DNA of 44,743 nucleotides, taken from NCBI GenBank assembly GCA_902801685.1, contig CADCIZ010000005.1, forward strand, positions 1 to 44,743, written 5' to 3'. The translations under genes and the position numbers were made by a program. Below are positions 1-5,856 of the stretch, in pieces. This DNA is from an uncultured Erysipelotrichaceae bacterium (GTDB taxonomy: Bacteria; Bacillota_I; Bacilli_A; RF39; UBA660). Each line of letters opens with the position of its first letter. Positions within the stretch are counted from its first letter, which is position 1. The notes under the pieces were generated by a model. The model was given only the letters and a program-made list of their open reading frames with translations, did not search any database and was not told where the DNA came from.

Positions 1-480
1 AATAAGTTTGATGATGTTTTAACAAGAGATAATATTTTTGGACATTTTACTGCATCTGCTTTTGTCATTAATAAAGAAAGGACTAAGATGGTTGTTGTTT
101 ATCATATTATAAATGATGGTTGGGCATATCCTGGTGGACATGCTGATGGCATTGAAGATTTACTTTCTGTTGCTGTTCGTGAGGTAGAGGAAGAAACTGG
201 ACTTAAGGCAAAGGTATTAGATGAAAATATTTTTTCAATTCAATCGGCTCCGGTAAAAGGTCATGTAAAACGTGGAAAATATGTTTCTGCTCATTTGCAC
301 TTAGATTGTGTATATCTTATGGAAGCAGATGATAATATTCCACTTGTATATAGAGAAGATGAATCAAATGGAGTTAAGTGGGTTAATTTTGAAGATGCAT
401 ATGATGAGACAGTGTGTGATTTTATGAGACCAATTAATAAAAAACTAATAAAGAAGTTAAAAGGCAGGGGAAGTGTTTAG
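1..480 (+). CDS. NUDIX hydrolase, 5'-truncated by the window edge
   Basis: The reading frame is open from base 1 and contains a full Nudix box, GX5EX7REVEEETGL, beginning at GHADGIE and ending at EEETGL. This is the metal-binding signature of enzymes that cleave nucleoside diphosphates linked to another group. An internal ATG at 88 exists, but the residues before it (NIFGHFTASAFVINKER) look like the normal first strand of a Nudix fold, so the true start lies upstream of the window. The stop codon directly abuts the parC start, so the two are probably cotranscribed and translationally coupled. The substrate cannot be told from the sequence. Confidence 0.88.
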   Translation, partial: NKFDDVLTRDNIFGHFTASAFVINKERTKMVVVYHIINDGWAYPGGHADGIEDLLSVAVREVEEETGLKAKVLDENIFSIQSAPVKGHVKRGKYVSAHLHLDCVYLMEADDNIPLVYREDESNGVKWVNFEDAYDETVCDFMRPINKKLIKKLKGRGSV

Positions 481-2979
481 ATGGAAGATATATTAAAAAG
501 AATACAAGATTATGCGTTAGAAGAAATAATGGGTGATAGATTTGGTAAGTATGCCAAAGAAATTATTCAAGATAGAGCTATTCCGGATGTAAGAGATGGA
601 TTAAAACCTGTTCAAAGAAGAATTCTATATGCAATGTATAAAGCAGGAAATACGCATGAGAAAGGTTATATTAAATGTGCGGCAACAGTAGGGGACGTGC
701 TTGGTAAATTCCATCCTCATGGAGACTCTTCTGTATATGATGCGATGGTTAGAATGAGTCAGTGGTGGAAGCAGAATGAAATACTAATTGATATTCATGG
801 TAATAACGGATCTATGGATGGAGATAGTGCTGCTGCATATCGTTATACTGAGGCTAGACTTTCAAAAATTAGTAGTGAGCTATTAAAGGATTTAGAAAAA
901 GATACAGTTGCTTGGGCACCTAACTTTGATGATAGATTTCTAGAACCAACTGTCCTTCCTGCTAAGTTTCCTAATTTACTTGTCAATGGTACTAATGGAA
1001 TAAGTGCGGGATATGCAACTAATATTCCGCCACATAACTTAGGCGAGATAATAGATGCCACTATTAAAAGAATCGATAGTCCAAACTGTAGATTAGATAC
1101 AATATTAGATATTGTAAAAGGGCCTGACTTTCCAACTGGTGGTATTGTAGAAGGTAAAAAAGGAATAATCGATGCATTTACTAGTGGTCGTGGTAAAGTA
1201 ATAGTTAAAAGTAAATGTGAGTTTGTAAAAGAAAAAGGTAAAGAACAAATAATTGTTACAGAAATACCTTTTGAAGTAAATAAAGCGGCTCTTGTAAGCA
1301 AGATAGATGCCATTAGAATAGATAAGAAAATAGAAGGTATTAGTGAGGTTCGTGATGAGACTGATAGAGATGGTCTTAGAATTGCGATTGATCTAAAAAA
1401 TGGTGCCAATAAAGAGATGATCCTTAATTATTTACTTAAAAATACAGAACTTCAAGTATCATACTCTTATAATATGGTCGCAATAGTTAATCGTAGACCG
1501 ATGACATTAGGTATTCTAGAGATGCTTGATGCTTATATTGCTCATCAAAAAGAAGTAGTAAAAAGAAGAAGTGCTTTTGATCTTAGAGCCTATGAAAAAA
1601 GACTACATATAGTAGATGGATTTTTAAAGATGCTATCTATCCTTGATAAGGTAATTAAGGTAATTAGAGCAAGTAAGAATAAAAGTGATGCTAAAGATAA
1701 TTTAGTAAAAGAGTTTGATTTTACTGTAGAACAAGCAGAAGCAATAGTTACTTTACAATTATATCGTTTAACTAATACTGATGTAGTTGCCCTAGAAGAA
1801 GAAAAGGAAAAACTTGAGAAGTTTATTGCAGCATTAAAGCAAATTCTATCAGATGAAAATAAATTACATGAAGTAATGAAACATGAGTTAAGAAAAATCA
1901 AGAAAGAATATTCTCATGATAGAAAAACGGAAATTCGAGATGAGATAACTGATATTAAGATAGATACAACTGACATGATTCCTAAAGAAGACTGTATTGT
2001 TGTGGTAACACATGAAGGATATGTTAAACGTAGTTCAATAAGAAGTTATCAATCTAGTGAAGCTACTCCTACTTTAAAAGAGATGGATTATATAATAGGT
2101 TTATATGAATTAAATACTTTAGATACTGTTTTAATATTTACTGATTTAGGTAATTACTTATATATTCCAGTATATGAATTTCCTGATTTAAAATGGAAAG
2201 ACATGGGTAAACATGTAAGTAATATTGTTAAGATGAGTGCGGATGAACATGTAATAGATTGTATTCCTGTTAATGATTTTAATGCAAATAAAGTTATTAC
2301 TATGTTTAGTAAGAATGGTATGGTTAAAAGATCGTTGCTTAAAGATTTTAAAGTTAATAGATACAATAAACCATTATGTTCAATGAAATTAAAAGGTAAT
2401 GATTTAGTAGTATCAATAACGGATAAAGTAGGTAGTGAAGTATTTATTACTACACATAATGGTAATGCTTTAAGATATGATATTAATGAGATTGCCGTTG
2501 TTGGAGTCAAAGCTGCAGGGGTTAAGGCTATATCTTTAAAAGATAATGATACTGTAACTAGTGGAGATGTTTATAATGGAGAAGACTATGTCTTAGTCCT
2601 AACAGATAAAGGGACTGCTAAAAGAGTAAAAGTATCTGAATTTGAGAAAACTAGTAGAGCTAGACGAGGTATCCAGATTATAAGAGATGTTAAAACTAAT
2701 CCATATCATATTATTAATAGTTTCATTATAAATAATAAGAATAATATAGGAATTCTATTCAAAGAAGATATTGAGTATAAGAAAGTAACTGATATTCCAA
2801 TATTAGATAGATATTCAACAGGCAATAATCTTTCAAATCAAACAATAAATGGTATGTTTATAGAAAAAGACATTATTAATCCTAAAGAGATTAAAGAAGA
2901 AATAAAAGAAGTATCATTAGAGTCTATTGATGATAAAATAATGACAATTGATGATTTTCTTAAAGATTTTGAAAAATAA
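481..2979 (+). CDS. parC: DNA topoisomerase IV subunit A
   Basis: This is the DNA-cleaving subunit of a type IIA topoisomerase, which decatenates replicated chromosomes together with ParE. The 832-residue protein has the N-terminal cleavage domain with HPHGDSS at about 79-84 and the catalytic tyrosine in RYTEARL (Tyr122), then a coiled-coil arm and a six-bladed C-terminal domain. The C-terminal domain has a degenerate box (ARRGIQ) and no clear GyrA box (QRRGGKG), which favours ParC over GyrA. The ATG follows the stop of the Nudix gene without a gap, with AGGGG upstream as SD. parE is not in the window; it may lie further upstream. Confidence 0.93.
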   Translation: MEDILKRIQDYALEEIMGDRFGKYAKEIIQDRAIPDVRDGLKPVQRRILYAMYKAGNTHEKGYIKCAATVGDVLGKFHPHGDSSVYDAMVRMSQWWKQNEILIDIHGNNGSMDGDSAAAYRYTEARLSKISSELLKDLEKDTVAWAPNFDDRFLEPTVLPAKFPNLLVNGTNGISAGYATNIPPHNLGEIIDATIKRIDSPNCRLDTILDIVKGPDFPTGGIVEGKKGIIDAFTSGRGKVIVKSKCEFVKEKGKEQIIVTEIPFEVNKAALVSKIDAIRIDKKIEGISEVRDETDRDGLRIAIDLKNGANKEMILNYLLKNTELQVSYSYNMVAIVNRRPMTLGILEMLDAYIAHQKEVVKRRSAFDLRAYEKRLHIVDGFLKMLSILDKVIKVIRASKNKSDAKDNLVKEFDFTVEQAEAIVTLQLYRLTNTDVVALEEEKEKLEKFIAALKQILSDENKLHEVMKHELRKIKKEYSHDRKTEIRDEITDIKIDTTDMIPKEDCIVVVTHEGYVKRSSIRSYQSSEATPTLKEMDYIIGLYELNTLDTVLIFTDLGNYLYIPVYEFPDLKWKDMGKHVSNIVKMSADEHVIDCIPVNDFNANKVITMFSKNGMVKRSLLKDFKVNRYNKPLCSMKLKGNDLVVSITDKVGSEVFITTHNGNALRYDINEIAVVGVKAAGVKAISLKDNDTVTSGDVYNGEDYVLVLTDKGTAKRVKVSEFEKTSRARRGIQIIRDVKTNPYHIINSFIINNKNNIGILFKEDIEYKKVTDIPILDRYSTGNNLSNQTINGMFIEKDIINPKEIKEEIKEVSLESIDDKIMTIDDFLKDFEK

Positions 2980-2982
2980 GTA

Positions 2983-3011
2983 TTGCTAAAAGTAGAAATT
3001 AGTAGTATATT
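2983..3011 (+). promoter_or_regulatory. sigma-A promoter of the parC-miaB small RNA
   Basis: TTGCTA (2983-2988), a 17-base spacer, and TATATT (3006-3011). It sits directly after the parC stop. Seven bases downstream, at 3018, is the G that opens the first hairpin of the predicted RNA. Confidence 0.6.
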
Positions 3012-3017
3012 TATATT

Positions 3018-3168
3018 GTAGTATTTTTGCTGTTAGGATACTACGTCGATGAGAGTAAAGCTTTTTGTTTGTTTTTCTCAAAAACAATCACTCCTTTCTG
3101 AATAGATTGGTGCTACTGTGGGACCAAGGATAAACTAAACACTTGTAGTTTAATCCTTGGCTTTTTTA
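3018..3168 (+). ncRNA. candidate small RNA with an exposed anti-SD sequence
   Basis: This is a stand-alone unit of about 150 bases between parC and miaB with its own promoter and intrinsic terminator and no plausible ORF. It opens with a perfect 7-bp hairpin (GTAGTAT at 3018-3024 with ATACTAC), followed by a weaker TGAGA/TCTCA hairpin. Next comes an unstructured pyrimidine stretch containing CACTCCTTTC (near 3090), then the terminator stem. CACTCCTTT is an exact 9-base complement of AAAGGAGTG, the SD used by gpsB and the tadB-like gene here. By analogy with Gram-positive sRNAs that use C-rich loops to block ribosome binding, it may regulate translation. It does not match 6S, SRP, tmRNA or T-box features that I know. 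A cis-acting leader for miaB is less likely because miaB has its own promoter after the terminator. Confidence 0.55.
3123..3167 (+). terminator. intrinsic terminator of the small RNA
   Basis: CCAAGGAT pairs with ATCCTTGG, and AACTA pairs with TAGTT inside it with one bulged base. The stem is followed by CTTTTTT. Confidence 0.85.
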
Positions 3169-3197
3169 TTGTAAAAAATTATAATTTATGGTATTAT
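3169..3197 (+). promoter_or_regulatory. miaB promoter
   Basis: TTGTAA (3169-3174), a 17-base spacer, and TATTAT (3192-3197) preceded by TGG (extended -10). The predicted RNA start near 3204 rules out the upstream TTG at 3201 as the miaB start. Confidence 0.65.
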
Positions 3198-3218
3198 CTT
3201 TTGGTAGGTGGTGGTATT

Positions 3219-4622
3219 ATGTTGCCTAATTTATTAGAAGCAAAAAAAAGAACTAATAATAAAGTTAAAAATTATAAATATATTAAAGATGATAAATATA
3301 AAGAAGTAGGTAAGAATAAAACATATTATATTAAAACTTATGGTTGTCAGATGAATGTTCATGATAGTGAGAATATAAAAGCACTTCTGGAAGAGATGAG
3401 TTTTAGCGAAGTAGACAATATGGAATGTGCTGATTTAATAATACTTAATACTTGCGCGATAAGGGAAAATGCTCACAATAAGGTATTTGGTTTCTTAGGT
3501 AGAGTAAAACATTTAAAAGAAACTAAAGATGTTATTACAGGTATTTGTGGATGTATGGCACAAGAAGAAAATGTTGTAAATGAAATTAAAAATAAATATA
3601 AGTGGGTAGATATCGTATTCGGTACTCATAATATTTCTGAATTACCACGCATACTTAGTGATAGTATAAACAATAATAAACAAGAAATAGAAGTATTAAG
3701 TTGTGAAGGAGATATTATAGAAGATATCCCTGTTAAAAGAGATTCTAAGTATAAAGCATGGGTTAATATTATGTATGGTTGTGATAAGTTTTGTACTTAT
3801 TGCATAGTTCCATATACTAGAGGAAAACAAAGAAGTAGACGTCCCTTAGATATAATTAGAGAAGTTGAAAAACTAGTTAAAGATGGTTATAAAGAAGTAA
3901 CACTATTAGGGCAGAATGTAAATGCTTATGGAAAAGATTTAGAATTAAACTATTACATGGGAGATTTACTTAGGGATGTAGCTAAAACAGGAATAGCTAG
4001 AGTTAGATTTGTAACAAGTCATCCCTGGGACTTTACAGATGAAATGATTACTATTATAAAAGAATATGATAATGTTATGCCATATATCCATTTACCTTTA
4101 CAAAGTGGTTCTAATCGTATATTAAAACTAATGGGTAGAAGATATACTAAAGAGTCTTACTTAGAATTATTTAATAAATTAAAAACTATACCTAACGTGT
4201 CTATTACTACAGATATTATAGTAGGTTTTCCAGGAGAAACTGAAGAAGATTTTAAAGAAACATTAGATGTAGTTAATACTTGTAAGTATGACTCAGCATT
4301 TACATTTATATTTTCACCAAGAGAGGGTACACCAGCTGCTAAAATGAAAGATGATGTATCACTAGATACTAAAAATGATAGGTTACAAAGATTAAATGAA
4401 CTAGTTAATAAGTATGCAAATCTTAATAATCAAAAATACTTAAATAAGATAGTAGATGTATTAATAGAAGATAAGTCAAATAAAGAAGATTACTTAATGG
4501 GATATACAGATACTATGAAATTAGTCAATGTTAAATGTGATACAAAATATCTAGGTAAAATAGTTAAGGTAAAAATTACTGATGTTAAGACATGGAGCCT
4601 TGATGGAGAATTAGTCGAATAA
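3219..4622 (+). CDS. miaB: tRNA-2-methylthio-N6-dimethylallyladenosine synthase
   Basis: This radical-SAM methylthiotransferase adds the 2-methylthio group to i6A37 of tRNAs reading UNN codons. The three N-terminal [4Fe-4S] cysteines are in TYGCQMN (Cys43), NTCAIREN (Cys79) and CGCMAQE (Cys112). The radical-SAM cluster motif CDKFCTYC gives Cys188, 192 and 195, and a TRAM RNA-binding domain closes the protein. I start at ATG 3219 because GGTAGGTGGTGG (3203-3214) is a good SD and the promoter -10 is at 3192-3197. A TTG at 3201 would lie before or at the transcription start. In Bacillus miaB lies close to mutS. Here about 4.4 kb of accessory and metabolic sequence separates them. Confidence 0.95.
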   Translation: MLPNLLEAKKRTNNKVKNYKYIKDDKYKEVGKNKTYYIKTYGCQMNVHDSENIKALLEEMSFSEVDNMECADLIILNTCAIRENAHNKVFGFLGRVKHLKETKDVITGICGCMAQEENVVNEIKNKYKWVDIVFGTHNISELPRILSDSINNNKQEIEVLSCEGDIIEDIPVKRDSKYKAWVNIMYGCDKFCTYCIVPYTRGKQRSRRPLDIIREVEKLVKDGYKEVTLLGQNVNAYGKDLELNYYMGDLLRDVAKTGIARVRFVTSHPWDFTDEMITIIKEYDNVMPYIHLPLQSGSNRILKLMGRRYTKESYLELFNKLKTIPNVSITTDIIVGFPGETEEDFKETLDVVNTCKYDSAFTFIFSPREGTPAAKMKDDVSLDTKNDRLQRLNELVNKYANLNNQKYLNKIVDVLIEDKSNKEDYLMGYTDTMKLVNVKCDTKYLGKIVKVKITDVKTWSLDGELVE

Positions 4623-4639
4623 ATAATTAATAAATATAG

Positions 4640-4800
4640 GAAAACTTGCACAATGACATGCGGAATAATTGCACAACAAAATATAGAAAATTTGCACAGC
4701 AATAAATATTATTAATATATTTAGATGATGCAAAAGAAAACTTTGATACAAGATGAAGATACAGGGAGTTATATATAACAGCATTAAAAAATTAATTTGC
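4640..4800 (+). repeat. iterated TTGCACA motifs; decayed cassette promoter
   Basis: TTGCACA occurs near 4645, 4669, 4691 and 4797, with a variant TTTGCGCA near 5268. The copies at 4796 and 5267 are the -35 elements of the two antisense-RNA promoters of the cassettes. The copy near 4690 is followed after about 19 bases by TATATTTAGATGATG, which resembles the cassette layout TATTATGTATATAGATGAGG. It is therefore probably the remnant of a third copy. No coding region is visible here. Confidence 0.45.
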
Positions 4801-4825
4801 ACAAATCTAAATTATATGATATTAT
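4796..4825 (+). promoter_or_regulatory. antisense RNA promoter, cassette A
   Basis: TTTGCA (4796-4801), an 18-base spacer, and TATTAT (4820-4825) with TG upstream (extended -10). The layout is the same as in cassette B at 5267-5296. Confidence 0.6.
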
Positions 4826-4853
4826 GTATATAGATGAGGAATACTCATATAAT

Positions 4854-4892
4854 AAAAAAAGGATACGTTTGATGTGCTAATCAGACGCTTCC
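4854..4892 (-). terminator. terminator of the peptide mRNA, cassette A
   Basis: Read on the minus strand, GGAAGCGTCTGA pairs imperfectly with TCAAACGTATCC and is followed by seven T. The same DNA encodes a 5' hairpin of the opposing + strand RNA, so one inverted repeat serves both transcripts. Confidence 0.5.
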
Positions 4893-4908
4893 TCAAAATT
4901 TTTTGGGC

Positions 4909-4950
4909 GGCATCTGAGACAACATTGTTGAATCAGATGCCTTTACTTAT
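4909..4950 (+). terminator. terminator of the antisense RNA, cassette A
   Basis: GGCATCTGA (4909-4917) pairs with TCAGATGCC (4933-4941), with CAAC/GTTG stacked inside, followed by TTTACTTAT. Confidence 0.6.
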
Positions 4951-5042
4951 CTTACGATAAGTGTTATTATCAGCGATATAATTATTACTAATAATAGAAA
5001 TATAAAAGTATACAGAATTTTTTCTCTGTTAATATTCTTCAT
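4947..5042 (-). CDS. 31-residue hydrophobic peptide, candidate type I toxin A
   Basis: This small minus-strand gene starts at ATG 5042 and has a strong SD (GGAGGA, 5048-5053) five bases upstream. The peptide has a short charged head (MKNINREK), one membrane segment made almost wholly of I, L, V and F, and a final Arg. It is preceded by its own promoter (-35 TTGTAC, -10 TATAAT) and faces a convergent antisense RNA that starts on the + strand. Size, charge pattern and RNA layout fit membrane-acting type I toxins. I do not recognise the sequence as Fst, TxpA, BsrG or Ibs. It shares only general character with the peptide of cassette B. Confidence 0.62.
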   Translation of the reverse strand: MKNINREKILYTFIFLLLVIIISLIITLIVR

Positions 5043-5130
5043 ATTTGTCCTCCTATAATATCAAGATAAAGGCCAAAACCCTCTGATAATAATAGAAGGA
5101 AGCATCTGAATTTCAAACGTATCCGGTGAC

Positions 5131-5159
5131 ATTATAACACAAATGGACAAGCAGTACAA
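5131..5159 (-). promoter_or_regulatory. peptide mRNA promoter, cassette A
   Basis: On the minus strand: TTGTAC (5159-5154), a 17-base spacer, and TATAAT (5136-5131) with an upstream TGT. The predicted start at 5124 is exactly the first G of GGATACGTTTGA. The long 5' leader (about 80 bases) before the peptide is typical of type I toxin mRNAs. Confidence 0.7.
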
Positions 5160-5266
5160 TTAAATAGAGGTAAGATATTTGTAAAAGTTTAAGTAAATAT
5201 ATATATTCTTGTTATAAAAAAGACATAAACAATATTCTATCGCTTTAATTGATTTCTAAAAAGTAA

Positions 5267-5296
5267 TTTGCGCAAAACTAAATTATGTGCTATTAT
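5267..5296 (+). promoter_or_regulatory. antisense RNA promoter, cassette B
   Basis: TTTGCG (5267-5272), an 18-base spacer, and TATTAT (5291-5296) with TGC before it. It is closely conserved with cassette A through the downstream TATATAGATGAGG. Confidence 0.6.
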
Positions 5297-5321
5297 GTAT
5301 ATAGATGAGGAAACCTCATAT

Positions 5322-5362
5322 AATAAAAAAGGATACGTTTGAAGTGAGAATCAGACGTCTCC
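5322..5362 (-). terminator. terminator of the peptide mRNA, cassette B
   Basis: On the minus strand GGAGACGTCTGA pairs with TCAAACGTATCC and is followed by TTTTTT. It is the mirror of the 5' hairpin of the + strand RNA, as in cassette A. Confidence 0.5.
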
Positions 5363-5375
5363 TAACTTAAGGGGC

Positions 5376-5415
5376 ACATCTGAAATAGGCTTATTATATT
5401 TCAGATGTTTTTTTC
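5376..5415 (+). terminator. terminator of the antisense RNA, cassette B
   Basis: ACATCTGAAATA (5376-5387) pairs perfectly with TATTTCAGATGT (5397-5408) and is followed by a run of T. Confidence 0.85.
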
Positions 5416-5489
5416 TAATTCTTTGAAATTAGTATAATGATAATTAGAACTAGAATGATTACAACTAAATGTAATTCTCTCTTTGTCAT
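5415..5489 (-). CDS. 24-residue hydrophobic peptide, candidate type I toxin B
   Basis: The minus-strand ATG at 5489 is preceded by AAAGGA at nine bases. The peptide begins MTKRELHL and continues as one run of V, I and L, ending SKN. It is the same kind of short charged head plus single membrane segment as peptide A, but shorter and not clearly alignable. It lies inside an equivalent cassette, with opposing promoter, direct repeats and terminators in the same places. Being too small for gene finders, it would be missed by routine annotation. Confidence 0.6.
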   Translation of the reverse strand: MTKRELHLVVIILVLIIIILISKN

Positions 5490-5584
5490 ATTATCACATC
5501 CTTTCTTAAACCAAACCCCACTAAAGTATAAGCCAATTTTTTTAAGAAAGGACAACATCTGAAATTCAAACATATCCGAGATGT

Positions 5585-5615
5585 ATTATAACACACATTA
5601 GATGAGAGGTGCCAA
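5585..5615 (-). promoter_or_regulatory. peptide mRNA promoter, cassette B
   Basis: On the minus strand: TTGGCA (5615-5610), a 19-base spacer, and TATAAT (5590-5585) in the context TGTGTTATAAT, the same as in cassette A. The predicted start falls at GGATATG (5577). Confidence 0.6.
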
Positions 5616-5655
5616 TAATGACATGGTAAGATAGTTGTAGAAAATGATAAAATAC

Positions 5656-5685
5656 TCAACAATAGGGTTGATTTTTTTTTTTTTT
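5656..5685 (+). terminator. orphan intrinsic terminator with T14 tract
   Basis: TCAAC (5656-5660) pairs with GTTGA (5667-5671) and is followed by 14 T. No gene or promoter is evident just upstream on this strand, so it may be left from a lost cassette. From 5686 to 5840 I see only an AGGAGG followed by a four-codon ORF (ATG at 5726) and no real gene. Confidence 0.5.
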
Positions 5686-5856
5686 GTACAATGGTATTAG
5701 AAGGCAAGGAGGAGATAAATATAATAATGAGATACCACTAGTGTACATGCTAGAAAAAATATGTTCTAATTTAATTAGAGTTGATGACTACTCAATAGTA
5801 TATTTTATAGTTATTTGACATGCTATAAAATATAAGTGTGAAAGGATATGATAATA

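Larger units (their letters stand above)
4832..4950 (+). ncRNA. predicted antitoxin-type RNA, cassette A
   Basis: The predicted + strand RNA of about 115 bases starts with a small hairpin (ATGAG/CTCAT). A run of A follows, then a second hairpin, GGATACGTTTGA (4861-4872) with TCAGACGCTTCC (4881-4892), and the terminator stem at 4909-4941. It is antisense to the 3' part of the minus-strand peptide mRNA. The 5' arm of its terminator (GCATCTGA, 4910-4917) is also complementary to the 5' leader of that mRNA. This layout is like RNA II of the Fst/par type I toxin-antitoxin locus. The function is inferred only from layout. Confidence 0.55.
4861..5124. repeat. inverted and direct repeats framing cassette A
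   Basis: The outer inverted repeat GGATACGTTTGA lies at 4861-4872 (+) and 5113-5124 (-), so both opposing RNAs begin with the same hairpin. The direct repeat GCATCTGA lies at 4910-4917 and 5102-5109. It is transcribed in opposite directions and so gives 8 bases of complementarity between the two RNAs. Confidence 0.75.
5303..5415 (+). ncRNA. predicted antitoxin-type RNA, cassette B
   Basis: This is the counterpart of the cassette A RNA. Its first hairpin is ATGAGG/CCTCAT (5305-5319), where cassette A has ATGAG/CTCAT, so the two arms have changed together. The second hairpin is GGATACGTTTGA (5331-5342) with TCAGACGTCTCC (5351-5362). The RNA ends at a strong terminator with a run of T. The 11-base ACATCTGAAAT in the terminator arm (5376-5386) is exactly repeated at 5555-5565 in the peptide mRNA leader, transcribed the other way. 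Confidence 0.55.
5331..5577. repeat. inverted and direct repeats framing cassette B
   Basis: Inverted repeat: GGATACGTTTGA (5331-5342, +) and GGATATGTTTGA (5577-5566, -). Direct repeat: ACATCTGAAAT at 5376-5386 and 5555-5565. The direct repeat differs from that of cassette A (GCATCTGA) in both of its copies at once, so pairing within each cassette is kept. Confidence 0.75.

Noticed and set aside
843-2510. Long open frames on the minus strand inside parC
   Set aside because: They lie wholly within a clear parC gene, have no SD sites, and give products rich in Ser, Leu and Ile with no family features. They mirror the codon pattern of the + strand gene.
3018-3168. T-box, 6S or SRP RNA for the parC-miaB element
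   Set aside because: There is no T-box sequence (TGGNACC with a specifier stem), no large open central bubble closed by a 5'/3' stem as in 6S, and no SRP GNAR loop. An unassigned sRNA is the safer name.
3201-3218. TTG start for miaB giving six extra residues
   Set aside because: The TTG lies at or before the predicted transcription start and inside the SD of ATG 3219.
4490-4802. Minus-strand frames at the miaB end and after it
   Set aside because: There is no SD, they overlap the miaB coding end, and their hydrophobic composition only reflects A/T-rich sequence.
5486-5707. 73-residue minus-strand frame over cassette B
   Set aside because: It begins across a T14/A14 tract (KKKK run), has no SD, and overlaps the predicted promoter and leader of the small peptide mRNA in another frame.
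5726-5737. AGGAGG followed by ATG at 5726
   Set aside because: The frame stops after four codons, and no longer frame can be opened by a single-base change that I can see.
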